Assembly: GCA_965205165.1 (NCBI GenBank)
Contig: OZ242037.1
Location: 1,798,001-1,862,000, forward strand
Length of the DNA: 64,000 nt
DNA from: CBDESM01 sp965205165
Lineage (GTDB): Bacteria > Chloroflexota > Dehalococcoidia > Bin125
Reading direction: 5' to 3'
The notes under the pieces were generated by a model, which saw nothing but the letters and a program-made list of their open reading frames with translations, was not told the origin of the DNA and did not search any database. Shown piece by piece: positions 33,901-42,905 of the stretch. How positions within the stretch are numbered: position 1 is the stretch's first letter; each line of letters starts with the position of its first letter. The position numbers were made by a program, and so were the translations under genes.

Positions 33901-36900
33901 TGCCGTCGAACGAGGTCCGCTCTTGGTCGCGGAAGAAGAAGCCGATCAGGTTCAGGCCCTCTTCCGGCAGCCAGCGGCGGGTGGCGGTGGAGAGCGTGCC
34001 GGTCTCGTAGGTCCCGCCGGGCTTCGGGACGATCAGGGGCCAGGCCGCGACGTATGGGGGCTGGTAGGGGATGGCGAAGGTCTGGGCGTCGCCGTCGGAG
34101 TCGCGCACGGTGACGTGCAGGTAGGCGTCGGCGGTGCGCGAGTCGGGCACGGTGAACCAGATGTCGAGCGGGTCGGCGGTGCCGCCGGTGGCGGGCCAGT
34201 TGTTGACCAGGCAGGTCGCGCCGGCGGCGGCGCACTGCGGGAGCCTCGCGCCGGAGGCGTTGACGATGGCGGCGCCGCTGACGGCGGTGCTTCCGTCGGA
34301 GGCGGTGGCGATGCGGATCGTGACGCTGCTGAAGTCGCTTGTCGGCGCGTTGTCCTGGCCGGTCGCGGCGTAGGCGTTGGAGTGCCAGGCGTCGCGCAGG
34401 TAGATGGTGGCCTTGTTGCGCGCGCCCTGCGCGGCGAAGTTGCCGGTGCGGCTGGTGAGGGTGCCGCTCTCGTGCGCGTCGGTGGTGGGGTGGCGGGGGA
34501 CGGCGAGGGGGAAGACGGGCAGGGGCGGGGCGTACTCGAGCGCGGTGGCGCGGACGGCCTTGCCGTTGGTTGCGGCGACGCCCGTGACGACGACGTAGGC
34601 GGAGGTCGAGACGGTGTTGGGCACGGAGAAGTAGAAGCTGAGGCCGCCGGTCGCGGGCCAGCTGGCGACGGCGATGGTGCAGGTGTTGGGGGTGCCGGTG
34701 CAGCCGGTCACGGCGGTGGTGCCGGCCGCGTTGGAGGAGATCTTGGCGCCGCTGATCGGGTTGGCGCCGGCGGCGTCGCTGGCGATGGTGATCGTGGCGC
34801 TGGTCAGGACGGAGGCGGCGGCGTTGGCGTCGGCGGCGTTGTACTCGTCGTCGTGCCAGGCGCTGCGCATGTAGATGGTGGCCTGCTGGGCGACGCCGCC
34901 GGGCACGAAGTTGCGGGTGCCGGCGGCGAGGTTGGCGCCGTCGGCGGTGCCGGAGGGGACGACCAGCGCGTAGGCGTTGACGGGGCTGTCGTAGCGGATC
35001 GAGAAGACGCGGTCCTGCTTGCCGCTCTCCTGGACGGTGGCGACCAGCCAGACGCTGCCGTGCTCGCCGGGCACGGTGAAGTAGACGTCCTGCAGCGTGG
35101 TCAGCATGGGCGTGCCGGCCTGCGGCCAGCTCGATGCGGGGATCGTGCAGACGGGGCCCTGCGAGGTCTCGGAGCAGTCGGAGAGCACGCTGGTTCCGCC
35201 GCTGGAGCCGGTGAAGACGGGGCCGCTGGCGGAGGTGGTCCCGTCCTCGGCGGTGGCGAGGCGGAGGATCACGCGGTCGAAGGCGCTGCGGGCGACGTTG
35301 GTGTCGGTGCCGGTGTGGGTGTTGGAGTGGGCGGCGTTGCGGAGGAAGATCTGGGCTTGGTTGGCGGCGCCGGGGGCGGCCCAGTCGCGGGTCGCGGTCT
35401 TGACGTTGCCGGTCGCGGGGGTGCCGGCCGGGGCGGGCACGACCAGGGGCCAGATGCGCAGGTAGGGGTCGTACTTGAGGGCGGCGGCGCGGTTGCGGAT
35501 GCCGGCGGGGGCGATGATGTTGACGTGGACGTAGAGCGCGCCCGTGTGGGCGGCGGGGACGGTGACGTAGAGGTCGAGGTCGTCGGCGTTGCCGCCGGTG
35601 GCGGGCCAGTTGGCGGTGGTGATGGTGCAGGTGTTGCCGGCGGTGTTCTCGGTGCAGGCGGAGATGGCGTTGGAGCCGGCCGCGTCGGAGGAGAGCACGG
35701 CCCCGGCCAGGGCGGTGCCGTCGGCGTCGGAGGCGGCGGTGATCGTGACGGCGAGGAAGGTGGAGGTGGCGGCGCTGGTCGCGGAGGCGGCGGCGTCGCG
35801 GATCGAGAGGCGGACGCGGTCGGCGGCGCCCTCGCTGTACTCGCCGGCGGCGGCGCGGGCGGAGCCGTCGGACTCGCGCGCGGTCAGGATCGGATGGGCC
35901 GCGACGGTCGGCGGCGGGTCGTACTTGAGCGTGTAGGTCTTGCCGATCTTGCCGGACTTGGTCACGCCGTAGCGGATGTAGACGGGGCCGGTGTGCGAGT
36001 CGGGGATCTTGAAGTAGACGGTCGCGTCGGCCGCGGGCGTGCTGTCGGGGCAGTTGTTGGCGCAGGAGCGGGAGCGGCCGGCGGCGGTGGTGAAGGCTGC
36101 GCCGCTGAGCAGGGTTTGGCCGGCGGCGTCGGAGGTGATCTGGAGCGTGGTGGCGTCGAACTCGGCGGCGGCGGCGTTGGCGTGGGCCGAGCCGTAGGCG
36201 GCGCGCGCTTCGTCGCGCAGGAAGAGGCGCAGCCAGTGGCGGCCGGTGCTGTTGTCGCCGGACGAGGTGGTCGAGATCACGGCGTAGGGCCACCAGTGTC
36301 GGCTGTTGGAGGAGAGCGTGCCGGTCTCGAAGGTGGTCGAGGTCAGCTGCGGCACGATCAGCGGCCAGGCCTCGATGTGGGGGTTTTCGTAGGGGATCGC
36401 GAAGGTCTGCGTGTCGCCGTCGGAGTCGCGCACGGTCACGTGCAGGAAGACGTCGGCGCGGTGGCCGTCGGGCACCGAGAACCAGATGTCCAAGGGCTGC
36501 GAGGTGCCGGCGCTGGCGGGCCAGCTGTTGACCAGGCAGGTCGCGCCTGAGGCGGCGCACTGGGAGAGCTGCGCGCCGCTGGCGTTGGTGATGGTTGCGC
36601 CGCTGACGGCGGTGCCGCCGTCGGAGCCGTCGGCGATCCGGATGGTGACGCTGCTGAAGTCGCTGGTCGGCGCGTTGGTCTGCCCGCTCGAGGCGTAGGT
36701 GTTCGAGTGCCAGGCGTTGCGCAGGTAGATGCGGGCCTTCTGGCGCGCGCCGGCGGATGCGTAGTTCTCGGTGCGGGCGGTGAGGTCGCCGCTCTCGTGC
36801 GCGTCGGCGGCGCCGAGCGGGACGGCCAGCGGGAAGACGGGCAGGGGCGGGTCGTACTTGAGGGCGAAGGCGCGGTTGCGCTTGCCGCTGGCGGCGGGGT

Positions 36901-39900
36901 CGGCGATGACGACGACGTAGGCGGCGGCGCCGCCGGCGGTGTTGGGCACGGAGAAGTAGAGGTCGAGGCCGGTGGTGGTTCCGCTGGCGGCGGGCCAGTT
37001 GGCGGCGCTGATCGTGCAGGTGTTGCCGACCACGGCCGGGTTGCCGCAGCCGGTCAGGCCGGTGTTGCCGGCCGAGTCGGAGGAGATCTCGGCGCCGGTG
37101 ATCAGGCCGCTGCCGTCGGCGTTGGCGGCGATCGAGATCACGGCGTTGAACACGGCGGAGGTGGCGGCGTTGGCGTCGGAGGCGTCGTAGGCATCGCCGT
37201 GCCAGGCATCGCGCAGGTGGACGGTGAGCTGCTGCGCGTTGCCGGCGGGCAGGAAGTTGCGGCTGCCGGCGGAGAGGTCGGTGCCGTCGGCCGTGCTGGC
37301 GGGCACCGCGATCGGGTAGACGGTGTAGGGCGCGTCGTAGCGGATCGAGAAGACGCGGTCGGCCTTGTTGGCCTTCTTCACCCGCGCGACCAGCCAGACG
37401 GCGGCGTCGTGCGTGTCGGGCACGGTGAAGTAGACGTTCTTCAACAGGGTCAGCGGGGTGCCGCCGGTTCCCTGCGGCCAGTTGGCGCTGGTGATCGTGC
37501 AGACCGCGCCCTGCGCGTTCTCGGAGCAGTCGGAGAGCACGCTGCCGCCGCCGCTCGATCCGGTGAAGACGGGGCCGACGGCGGAGGTCGTCCCGTCCTC
37601 GGCGGTGGCGAGGCGCAGCTCGACCGAGTCGAAGGCGCTGCGGGCGACGTTGGCGTGGGCGGCGGTGTAGGCGTTGGAGTGCTCGGCGCCGCGCAGGAAG
37701 ACTTGGGCCTGGTTGGCCGCGCCTTCGGCGGCCCAGTCACGGGTGCCGGTCTTGACGTTGCCGCTCGCGGGGGTGCCGCCCGGCGCCGGCACGGCCAGCG
37801 GCCAGATGCGCAGGTAGGGCTCGTACTTGAGCTCGAAGACGCGGGAGGCGCCGGTGCCGGCGGCGGTGACGCGGAGGTAGACGTCGGCGGCGGTGGCGGC
37901 GGGGACGCTGAACCAGAGGTCGACTTCCTCGGTGCGGACCGGCGTGCCGCTGTCCACGGGGAAGCTCGCCGACTGGATCGTGCAGGTGTTGCCCGCGGTG
38001 TTTTCGGTGCAGGGGGTCAGCGCGGTGCTGCCGGTGGCCGCGTTGTAGATCGCGGCGTTGGAGAGCGCGCTGAAGACGCCCGTGGTCGCGTGCTTGGTGC
38101 CGACCTCGATCGTGGCGCTGGTGAACTCGCTGCGCTGCGCGTTCGCGTCGTTCGCGTCCCACTCGTTGCCGTGCCAGGCGTCGCGCAGCGCCACCCGCAC
38201 CTGCTGGCGCTCGCCGCCGGAGCGGAAGGAGCGGATGATGGCGGCGAGGTCGCCGGACTCCGGGCTGCCGCCCACGACGGCGGCGGCGAGCGGGTGCGCG
38301 GGGACGCTGCCGGGCAGCAGTTCGAGCGCGAAAGTGCGGGTGGTCTTGCCGGACTTGATGGCGCTGACCACGAGATGGACGGTCGCGTCCGAGGTCGCGG
38401 GCACGGTGAAGCGCAGGTTGACCTCGTCGGTCGTGCCGCTGGTGTCGGGCCAGTTCGCGGCGGTGATCGTGCAGGTCGGCCCGGCCGTGCCCTCGTTGCA
38501 GATCGAGGCGCCGCCGACCGTGGCGGAGGCGATCAGGGTGGTGCCGGCGGCCTCGCTCGCGCCGGTCGCGACGCTGGAGAGGCGGATGCGGACGCTGTCG
38601 ATGCCGGCCTCGGCCGCGTTGGCGTCGGCGGCGCGGTAGGTGTTGCCGTGCGCGGCGGCGCGCAGGAAGACCTTGGCCCGCGTGGTCCCGCCGCCCGCGG
38701 CCCAGCGGAATGTCTGGGCGCTGATGTCCTGCCCCTCCCGCGCGGCGGCCAGCGCCCCGCTGCTTTCGGCGGGCACCGCCAGCGGCGCGGCCGCGGCGGC
38801 CGGGTCCTCGTACTTCAGCGCGTGGATGCGCGAGGTGCGGCTGGACATCGCCGCGCGGACGGTCACGTAGGCGTCGCCGACGTGGGCGGCCGGGATTGCG
38901 AAGTAGATGTCCACCTGCTGCGTCCGCGCCGGGGTGCCGCTGTCCTGCGGGAAGCTCGCCGACGGGATCGTGCAGGTGTTGCCCGCCGTCGCCTCCGTGC
39001 AGGCGGCGATGGCGGAGGTGCCGTCGGACTGGCTGATCACGGCGCCGCTGATCGCCGTGGTGCCGGCCGCATCGGAGGAGATCACGATCGTGGCGCTGCC
39101 GAAATCGCCGCGCACGGCGTTGACGTCGCTGGAGTCGTACTCGTCGTCCGGGTTGGCGCTGCGCAGGAAGACGGCGGCGCGCTGGGTGCCGCTGGCCGCG
39201 CGCAGGCGGGTCTGCGATGCCAGCGTGCCGGTGGTGATCGTGCCGCCGGCGTTCTGCGGCGCGGCGAGGGGGAAGACGCCGACCCGGCGGTCGTCGTACT
39301 TCAGCGCGAAGACGCGCGGCAGGTCGGGCGACTTGGTCGCGGTCAGCACCAGGAAGACGTCGCCGTTGTGGCTGTTGGGCACCGAAAAGTGCAGGTCGAG
39401 GTTGGTGGTGCGCCCGCTGGCGCTGGGGAAGTTCGCCGTCTGCACGGTGCAGGTGTGGCCGACGGAGCTCTCGTCGCAGGCCCCGATCACCGTGTTGCCG
39501 GCCGAGTCGCTCGAGATCTTCGCGCCGCTGATCACGTTCGCGCCGGCCGCGTCCGAGGTCACCTTGATCGTGAGCGCGGCGAAGGCAGTCGTCATCGGCG
39601 ATTGGTCGGCGGCCGCGTAGGCCGTGCGCGGCCGGTCGCGGAAGAAGACGCGGGCGCGCTGCGACGCGCCGCCGGCCGCCCAATCGCGGCTGGTCGTGGC
39701 CAGCTCCGACGTGCTGACCGTGCCGCCGGAGGTCTGCGGCGCGGCCAGGGGCCAGACCGGCACGTAGGGGTGCTCGTACTTGAGCGCGAACCTGCGCGAG
39801 GGCGAGCCGGCCTTCGCGATCGTGACCACCACGTAGGCCGGGCCCGGGTGCGCCTCGGGCACGGAGAAGTGGATGTCGAGCTTGCGGGTCCTGGGCGGCG

Positions 39901-42877
39901 TGGCCGAATTCTGCGGCCAGCTGGCGGCGGGGATCGTGCAGGTGTGGCCGACCGTGTTTTCGTTGCAGGCGCTGATCGCCGTGGCGCCGGCCGCGTCGCT
40001 CGAGATCTCCGCGCCGCTGATCGCCGTGGCCCCCGCCGCGTCCTCCGTGATCTTGATCGTGACCGTGTCGAACTCGCTGCGTTGCGCGTTGGCGTCGGTC
40101 GAGTCGTACTCGTCGCCGTGGTCCGCGTCGCGCAGGAAGATCGCGGCGCGCTGGGTCGCGTCGTTGACCGCGTACCTGCGGGTGTTGGCGGTCAGGTCGC
40201 CGGTCTCGGTGATCGTCCCGCTCGAGGTCTGCGGCGCCGCCAGCGGATGCGCGTTCAGCGCCGGCAGGAACTTGAAGGTCGCCCGGGCGGTGCCGCCGTT
40301 CTGGTTCTGGTCGTCGACCCCGTGGGCTTGGAGATAGAGGTAGACGGGTCCGGTGTGGCCGGCGGGCACGGTGAACGAGATGGCGGCGTTGTGGAGCAGG
40401 TCGGCGACCGTCGTTCCGCTGCGTTCGGGCCAGCTCCCGTCCAACAGGTTGGTGCGGGGGTTGCGGGCGCCGGAGCGGGCGCTGCTGAAGGCGGCGGGGA
40501 GGGTGATGGTCGCGCCCGCGATCCGGGCTCCGTCGCCGGGCGCCTGGTTGAGCGAGATCTTCCAGTCGCCTTGGAGGGTGCCCGGGACGTAGAGGTCGAG
40601 GTTGTCGAGGGCGGTCGTGGTGGTGCAAGCACCGGTCGGGCCGTAGCTGACCCGCCGGGGGTTGATCGTGACGCTGGTGGTGCCGCCGGGTATGTACTCG
40701 CCGGCGTCGAGCAGGACGTGGCCCTCGTCGCGGGGGCAGGCCGCGGTGTCGCCGTTGACCAGCGCGAACGTGCCCTGCGAGCTGCGAGCGGGGTCGTACT
40801 TGAGCGCGAAGTAGCTGTTGCGCCGGGCCGACTGCGCGGTGATGACATGCAGCCAGGCCGGGCCGGTGTGGCTTGCGGGGACGGCGAACCAGATGTCCTG
40901 GTGCGTGGTCTTCGCGGGGCTGCCGCTTTCCGGGAAGCTGGCGCTGCGGATCTCGCAGTTGTTGCCGGGGTTCGTCTCTTGGCAGGCGCTCAGCGCCGAG
41001 CCGGCCGAGTCCGAGATCAGCGCGCCGCTGAGGGCGGTGTTGCCGGCTTCGTCGCTGGTCAGCTTGATCGTGGCGTTGTAGAAATCGCCGCGCGCCGCGT
41101 TGGCGTCGCCGGCGGCGTAGCGGGTGGCGGCAGCATCGCGCAGGAAGAGGCGGACCTGCTGGAGGCCGGCGCTGGCGGCGAAGTCGCGTTGCGCGAGGGT
41201 GACGTCCCAATCGACCGGGTTGCCGCCGGAGACGGGCACGGCCAGCGGGTAGGCGGCGGTGCGCTGCGCGGGGTCGTACTTGAGCGCGAAGGTGCGGGGG
41301 GCGGCGGTGCCGCTGGAGGCGCGCACCACCACGTAGGCGTCGCCCTCGTGCCGGTCGGGCACCGAGAAGTAGATGTCCAGCTGCGAGGTGACCGGGCTCA
41401 TGCCGCTGCCCTGGGGGAAGTTGGCGCTGGTGATCGTGCATGTGTTGCCGACGGTGGTCTCGGTGCAGGCGCTGATGGCGCTGGTCAGGGCGGTGGTGGA
41501 GCCGATCTTCGCGCCCGCGATCGGGCGCGCCCCGTCGGGGTCGGCGGCGATCTCGATCTGGGCCGAGCTGAAGGCGCTGCGGGCGACGTTGGTGTCGGTC
41601 GAGTCGTACTCGTTGCCGTGGTCGGCCGAGCGCAGGAAGATGGCGGCGCGCTGGGCCCCGCCGACGACGGCCCAAGTGCGGGAGGAGGCGACCAGGTTGC
41701 CGGTGGTGATCGTGCCGCTGTCGTTCTGCGGGGCGGCCAGCGGGTAGACGGAGACCTGGGTGGCGGAGTAGTGCAGCGCGAATTCGCGGGGGGAGTTGCC
41801 GCCCTTGTTGGCATCGAGCACGAGGTAGGCGCTGCCCGTATGGCTGGCGGGGACTTGGAAGTAGATGTCGAGCGGCACGGTCAGCGGGGTGCCGCCCGCG
41901 CCTTGCGGCCAGTTGCCGCTGGGCACGGCGCAGGTATGGCCGGCCGCGGTGCAGGCGGAGATCTTCGAGCTGCCGTCGGATTGCGTGATCGTGGCGCCGG
42001 TGATCACGGTGTCGCCGCCCGCGTCGCTGGCGATCTTCAGCGTGGCGGTGTCGAAGGCGCTGCGCGCCACGTTGGCGTCGGCCGCGTGGTAGGCGTCGTT
42101 GTGCGCGGCCGCGCGCAGCAGCAGGCGGGCCCGCTGCTGGGTGCCGCCGGCGGGGCGCAGAACGGGCACCGAGACGTCGGTCGCGGCGGGCTCGCCGCCG
42201 GAATCGAGCGGCACCACCAGCGGATGCACGTCGATTACGGGTTCGCTGAACTTGAAGGTGAATCGCTCCCAAACGGCCGCGTACTTATCGACCTCCTCGA
42301 AGAGAATCCCGACATGGAAATAGACGGGGCCGGTGTGGCTGCTCGGCACCGTGAACGATACCTCGGCATTATGCAAGTGCTTATCACCGGCGTCAGTGGT
42401 AGTAGGCCAGTGGCCGTCGTTAGTCTGGTCGCGCTTGTTGTGCGTGCCGGTGGTGCGGCGGCCGCTGAATGTGCTCGGCAAGGTGATGTTGGCGCCGTTG
42501 ATCAGCGTCCCGCCGCTTGCGCCGGTTGCGGTCCGCAACTGCATGTCCCAATCGTCCCTATAGATGGTCCCTTGATACCCGCTGGGATCGTTGGTCGTCA
42601 GCACGGTGGCGGGGCCGCAAGTGCCGGAGATCCCCTCCTTCAGCAGGCGGACGGTGATCGTGGTGGAGCCGGTTTTCGAGTAGGGGCCCGCATCGGCCTC
42701 GATGACGTTTTCGTTGGCGGGGCAGATGGCGAGGTCGCCGGCCTTGGCGTAGAAGCGGCCGTCGTAATCCCCGGCCTGGGCATCGACCGGCGCGGGCGAG
42801 AGCGCCAGCCAGCCGCCAGCCGCCGCGAAGAGCGCGAGCGCGACCAGCAGAGCGGCGCGCACGCCAACGCCCCTCAC
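27983..42877 (-). CDS. Giant secreted multi-repeat surface protein, about 4964 residues
   Basis: One uninterrupted frame. GTG 42877 is chosen because it directly precedes a signal peptide (GVRAALLVALALFAAAGGWLAL...VDAQA); the frame is open to 43057 but that part spans a G22 run. The N-terminal block (about 180 residues) recurs once further in. Most of the chain is about 18 repeats of some 155 residues with the landmarks xPLAxP, FLRxAxHxNxY, SAF...xIxSDAAG, a small Cys loop such as ACTENTAGNTC, WP, and YFxVPxxHTGxAYLxV...FALKYDP. Longer, more diverged repeats and Ig-like or invasin-like domains follow, ending with a domain containing LLWNGRRWIRY. The paired cysteines suggest a disulfide in each repeat. 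No sortase motif or C-terminal helix. Probable adhesin or cell-surface fibre. Confidence 0.82.
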   Translation of the reverse strand: MRGVGVRAALLVALALFAAAGGWLALSPAPVDAQAGDYDGRFYAKAGDLAICPANENVIEADAGPYSKTGSTTITVRLLKEGISGTCGPATVLTTNDPSGYQGTIYRDDWDMQLRTATGASGGTLINGANITLPSTFSGRRTTGTHNKRDQTNDGHWPTTTDAGDKHLHNAEVSFTVPSSHTGPVYFHVGILFEEVDKYAAVWERFTFKFSEPVIDVHPLVVPLDSGGEPAATDVSVPVLRPAGGTQQRARLLLRAAAHNDAYHAADANVARSAFDTATLKIASDAGGDTVITGATITQSDGSSKISACTAAGHTCAVPSGNWPQGAGGTPLTVPLDIYFQVPASHTGSAYLVLDANKGGNSPREFALHYSATQVSVYPLAAPQNDSGTITTGNLVASSRTWAVVGGAQRAAIFLRSADHGNEYDSTDTNVARSAFSSAQIEIAADPDGARPIAGAKIGSTTALTSAISACTETTVGNTCTITSANFPQGSGMSPVTSQLDIYFSVPDRHEGDAYVVVRASSGTAAPRTFALKYDPAQRTAAYPLAVPVSGGNPVDWDVTLAQRDFAASAGLQQVRLFLRDAAATRYAAGDANAARGDFYNATIKLTSDEAGNTALSGALISDSAGSALSACQETNPGNNCEIRSASFPESGSPAKTTHQDIWFAVPASHTGPAWLHVITAQSARRNSYFALKYDPARSSQGTFALVNGDTAACPRDEGHVLLDAGEYIPGGTTSVTINPRRVSYGPTGACTTTTALDNLDLYVPGTLQGDWKISLNQAPGDGARIAGATITLPAAFSSARSGARNPRTNLLDGSWPERSGTTVADLLHNAAISFTVPAGHTGPVYLYLQAHGVDDQNQNGGTARATFKFLPALNAHPLAAPQTSSGTITETGDLTANTRRYAVNDATQRAAIFLRDADHGDEYDSTDANAQRSEFDTVTIKITEDAAGATAISGAEISSDAAGATAISACNENTVGHTCTIPAASWPQNSATPPRTRKLDIHFSVPEAHPGPAYVVVTIAKAGSPSRRFALKYEHPYVPVWPLAAPQTSGGTVSTSELATTSRDWAAGGASQRARVFFRDRPRTAYAAADQSPMTTAFAALTIKVTSDAAGANVISGAKISSDSAGNTVIGACDESSVGHTCTVQTANFPSASGRTTNLDLHFSVPNSHNGDVFLVLTATKSPDLPRVFALKYDDRRVGVFPLAAPQNAGGTITTGTLASQTRLRAASGTQRAAVFLRSANPDDEYDSSDVNAVRGDFGSATIVISSDAAGTTAISGAVISQSDGTSAIAACTEATAGNTCTIPSASFPQDSGTPARTQQVDIYFAIPAAHVGDAYVTVRAAMSSRTSRIHALKYEDPAAAAAPLAVPAESSGALAAAREGQDISAQTFRWAAGGGTTRAKVFLRAAAHGNTYRAADANAAEAGIDSVRIRLSSVATGASEAAGTTLIASATVGGASICNEGTAGPTCTITAANWPDTSGTTDEVNLRFTVPATSDATVHLVVSAIKSGKTTRTFALELLPGSVPAHPLAAAVVGGSPESGDLAAIIRSFRSGGERQQVRVALRDAWHGNEWDANDANAQRSEFTSATIEVGTKHATTGVFSALSNAAIYNAATGSTALTPCTENTAGNTCTIQSASFPVDSGTPVRTEEVDLWFSVPAATAADVYLRVTAAGTGASRVFELKYEPYLRIWPLAVPAPGGTPASGNVKTGTRDWAAEGAANQAQVFLRGAEHSNAYTAAHANVARSAFDSVELRLATAEDGTTSAVGPVFTGSSGGGSVLSDCSENAQGAVCTITSANWPQGTGGTPLTLLKNVYFTVPDTHDAAVWLVARVKKANKADRVFSIRYDAPYTVYPIAVPASTADGTDLSAGSRNFLPAGNAQQLTVHLRDAWHGDAYDASDANAATSAVFNAVISIAANADGSGLITGAEISSDSAGNTGLTGCGNPAVVGNTCTISAANWPAASGTTTGLDLYFSVPNTAGGAAAYVVVIADPAASGKRNRAFALKYDPPLPVFPLAVPLGAADAHESGDLTARTENYASAGARQKARIYLRNAWHSNTYASSGQTNAPTSDFSSVTIRIADGSDGGTAVSGATITNASGAQLSQCAASGATCLVNSWPASAGTSQPLDIWFSVPDGHRADVFLHVTVRDSDGDTQTFAIPYENPHIEAWPLIVPQLTSTTFETGTLSSNSRHWWPYAVISTTSSGDNSTGRHWLRLFLRDEARAAYGSAHANAAAAEFDATTLQITSDAAGQTLLSGAAFTTAAGRSRSCANNCPDSTPAADATVYFKIPDSHTGPVYIRYGVTKSGKIGKTYTLKYDPPPTVAAHPILTARESDGSARAAAGEYSEGAADRVRLSIRDAAASATSAATSTFLAVTITAASDADGTALAGAVLSSDAAGSNAISACTENTAGNTCTITTANWPATGGNADDLDLYVTVPAAHTGALYVHVNIIAPAGIRNRAAALKYDPYLRIWPLVVPAPAGTPATGNVKTATRDWAAPGAANQAQIFLRNAAHSNTHTGTDTNVARSAFDRVILRLATAEDGTTSASGPVFTGSSGGTSVLSDCSETSQGPVCTIPASSWPQAGTPMLTTLQDVYFTVPGEHGSVWLVATVQESGKQDRVFSIRYDSPVNAYALVVPSGTADGANLAAGTRNFVPGGVAQQATIYMRSAWHDDEYNAADANAAASVLTSATITIASDAAGANPISGAKISSNAAGTTAVTGCTGTPNTCTIAVASWPATGGLSFYFSVPNTVSTSAYVVVTGVAATNGKAVRATALEYAPPLPVFPLAVPRHPTTDAHESGTLTSRTGNFAAQGARNKATIYLRDAWHSNAYAATGQDNAPTSDFSSVTIRIATASDGSTAVSGAAIVNASGARLPQCAAAGATCLVNNWPATGGTADPLDIWFTVPDSRTADAYLHVTVRDSDGDAQTFAIPYQPPYVAAWPLIVPKPGGTYETGTLSTATRRWLPEEGLNLIGFFFRDQERTSFDGNHASPAAGVYDGHMHAITTDAAGNNRLSGAAFTDSAGNAFTCGNRCMASWLQGDLRFKIPDSHTGAVYIHLTATKPGKLSRSTSLKWDPPLTVSAHPRATPRNVANGALLPSAGEFNARSGADRVRISLRASAGGSTNAASTTFDQVIISITSDAAGTTAISGADIASNTGGTQISGCTSTTPPCTIARADWPAGTGGQSGDLDIFVSVPLNYAGNAAYVHVRVEKAGERDRTFALKYDAPVGARSDNAGPALDPRLSDGTAERDDDGDGDRADNEHYYGLAAERQRVAVRIYKSAAASGWDETAELASFASLGSTAALALSASYPAGQTTTSLNASQIVFTKPDGTALGCTEASYAGGTCTLSRATLKTLMGIASAVDARRSLQFEFAFAIQTAFTNTADVTLNADLTRHSGATGSASATAVYKRGATAAANAQPFAMQLVNGSAETGNVVTRDPQRRYSPGGAATPVNLRVYESATEIQTYTSSTNLVSYSTIEQVTIEIRDRPSPSNRITGAQITVPKHDGTSACTEAAATNVCTITAANYLLTGPPRAGNHYRAFPVNFSFTVPSAYQNTDFGNADLIISVVRAGSGMASARTQTFTLPFDGGTRAEPFAMVADATGNAPAADQQWAQAGARTPIWAHVYNAAKTAHEAVSSTNTAQYWEFDQTQDADKPAVKIELLDGASGTAAPAGGLITAADSAAKFAPCTESEPSNVCTITLAALKAYDSEASPDDNDAVDPLKFAVSIPQGSTNSVRLKLTVNRSDSMTKTREFSIYAPWAYPLLAPVGADGRPRTGSLSATVWEYEPRGRPTPLALELYNARQQQYETPTPALRPSFADFETVTIRVQDAAGDLISGAELTARNGTPLRGLCPVAASCEITRAEWQARQRGARSPGGLEFAASVPAEYSAAAVIRIELAHTGRTAPTAAQPVNEQMLGTGPVQRIALEDSSGTRTAVYELRMVSPAKRAFALPLVADADAATGLRVCTLAESGSGAAALTACTAPSVQRGTPIGFAATLMRGLEAHPANPPTANMDELVQYNEITTLTISATAGEIIHQTLCPRATSAHPVYQPAAQTDTSTCTISSAALQAFQGAAEANEPIRPLALAYVPSAASGATGTVRLSYAIAGASPPEMIEQTLAFAHAAGPGKRAAGVYLDWSDPGSAYAAAAPAALFAIGRADSRATAAPAPRSALPGRVKSALFSELAAEKAVELTISQGTIAYNGQACAASSSGCTLSLSRAQLLAGAAGGATASDPIGNLRAEYTLPLGVSGPTTISVRASFAGEAAAATGELSIAHPAVSNPVGSAYLPTDADGVIAAGATAEVAAGFTVAVDAVGSGWGCARPDPSFLELDDAGALLDACAGGLSRRPGGDVPSANAVWLIADSYLAITGPATWRVEGPGDGSKRLMLGGTWSRMRCGLASAQGASTAGERDIACWITDAEGNRPSIAIDPSAAEDVRITASLIPTRERRFHIFTGAGTQPSDRYAETAAAFRLASGPLFRTAEIDVGEPAPVASVELARAAGASGPVPRGGSANLEVRITAAGGRAADAAAIASITLTATRGSLSGDLCPGAARSCTINAGTGTGFATAVAENPALPAALPITFTPPAGEGSTRISLAVTATGGAQSLYTDAIDLTFAGAASALRAGAGLPLLHHRATPDDDRDVIELEIEARDSSGNAAALPSATARVLDAAGRPVSQNFLTIERLCETGASKCKYRITAVAAATAPLASGRYRLEVDAGLREKLTATFGVAGPAAALDPVPAGPPLLGRTLDIQVDAADADGNPVADGTKIRVRATAADGPSPLQLATPPSDSTTEQSAQLTTKDGAATATFVTASRAIAIISFDAQDGTRTSASAVQLIDARNAPLPGQPAPPADPTSPAAHLADGAGQPADPSTASGLTVWAAPATATTATAADLFQELPGAQALLLWNGRRWIRYATDPQGNPIPGSQNFPLHPQDLLFIAR
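33176..35458 (-). repeat. Second copy of a five-repeat block inside the giant gene
   Basis: 761 codons encoding five successive repeats in the same order as the adjacent block at 35459-37810. It begins RIWPLVVPAPAGTPATGNVKT and ends just before GARSDN. Unit-by-unit similarity to the other block is much higher than between neighbouring units. Confidence 0.75.
35459..37810 (-). repeat. First copy of a five-repeat block inside the giant gene
   Basis: 784 codons encoding five repeats, starting RIWPLAVPAPGGTPASGNVKT. Together with 33176-35458 it shows a segmental duplication of about 2.3 kb, a unit larger than the single repeat. Confidence 0.75.
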
Positions 42878-42905
42878 CGCTTCGCCCCGCCCGCGAGGAA
42901 TCCTG

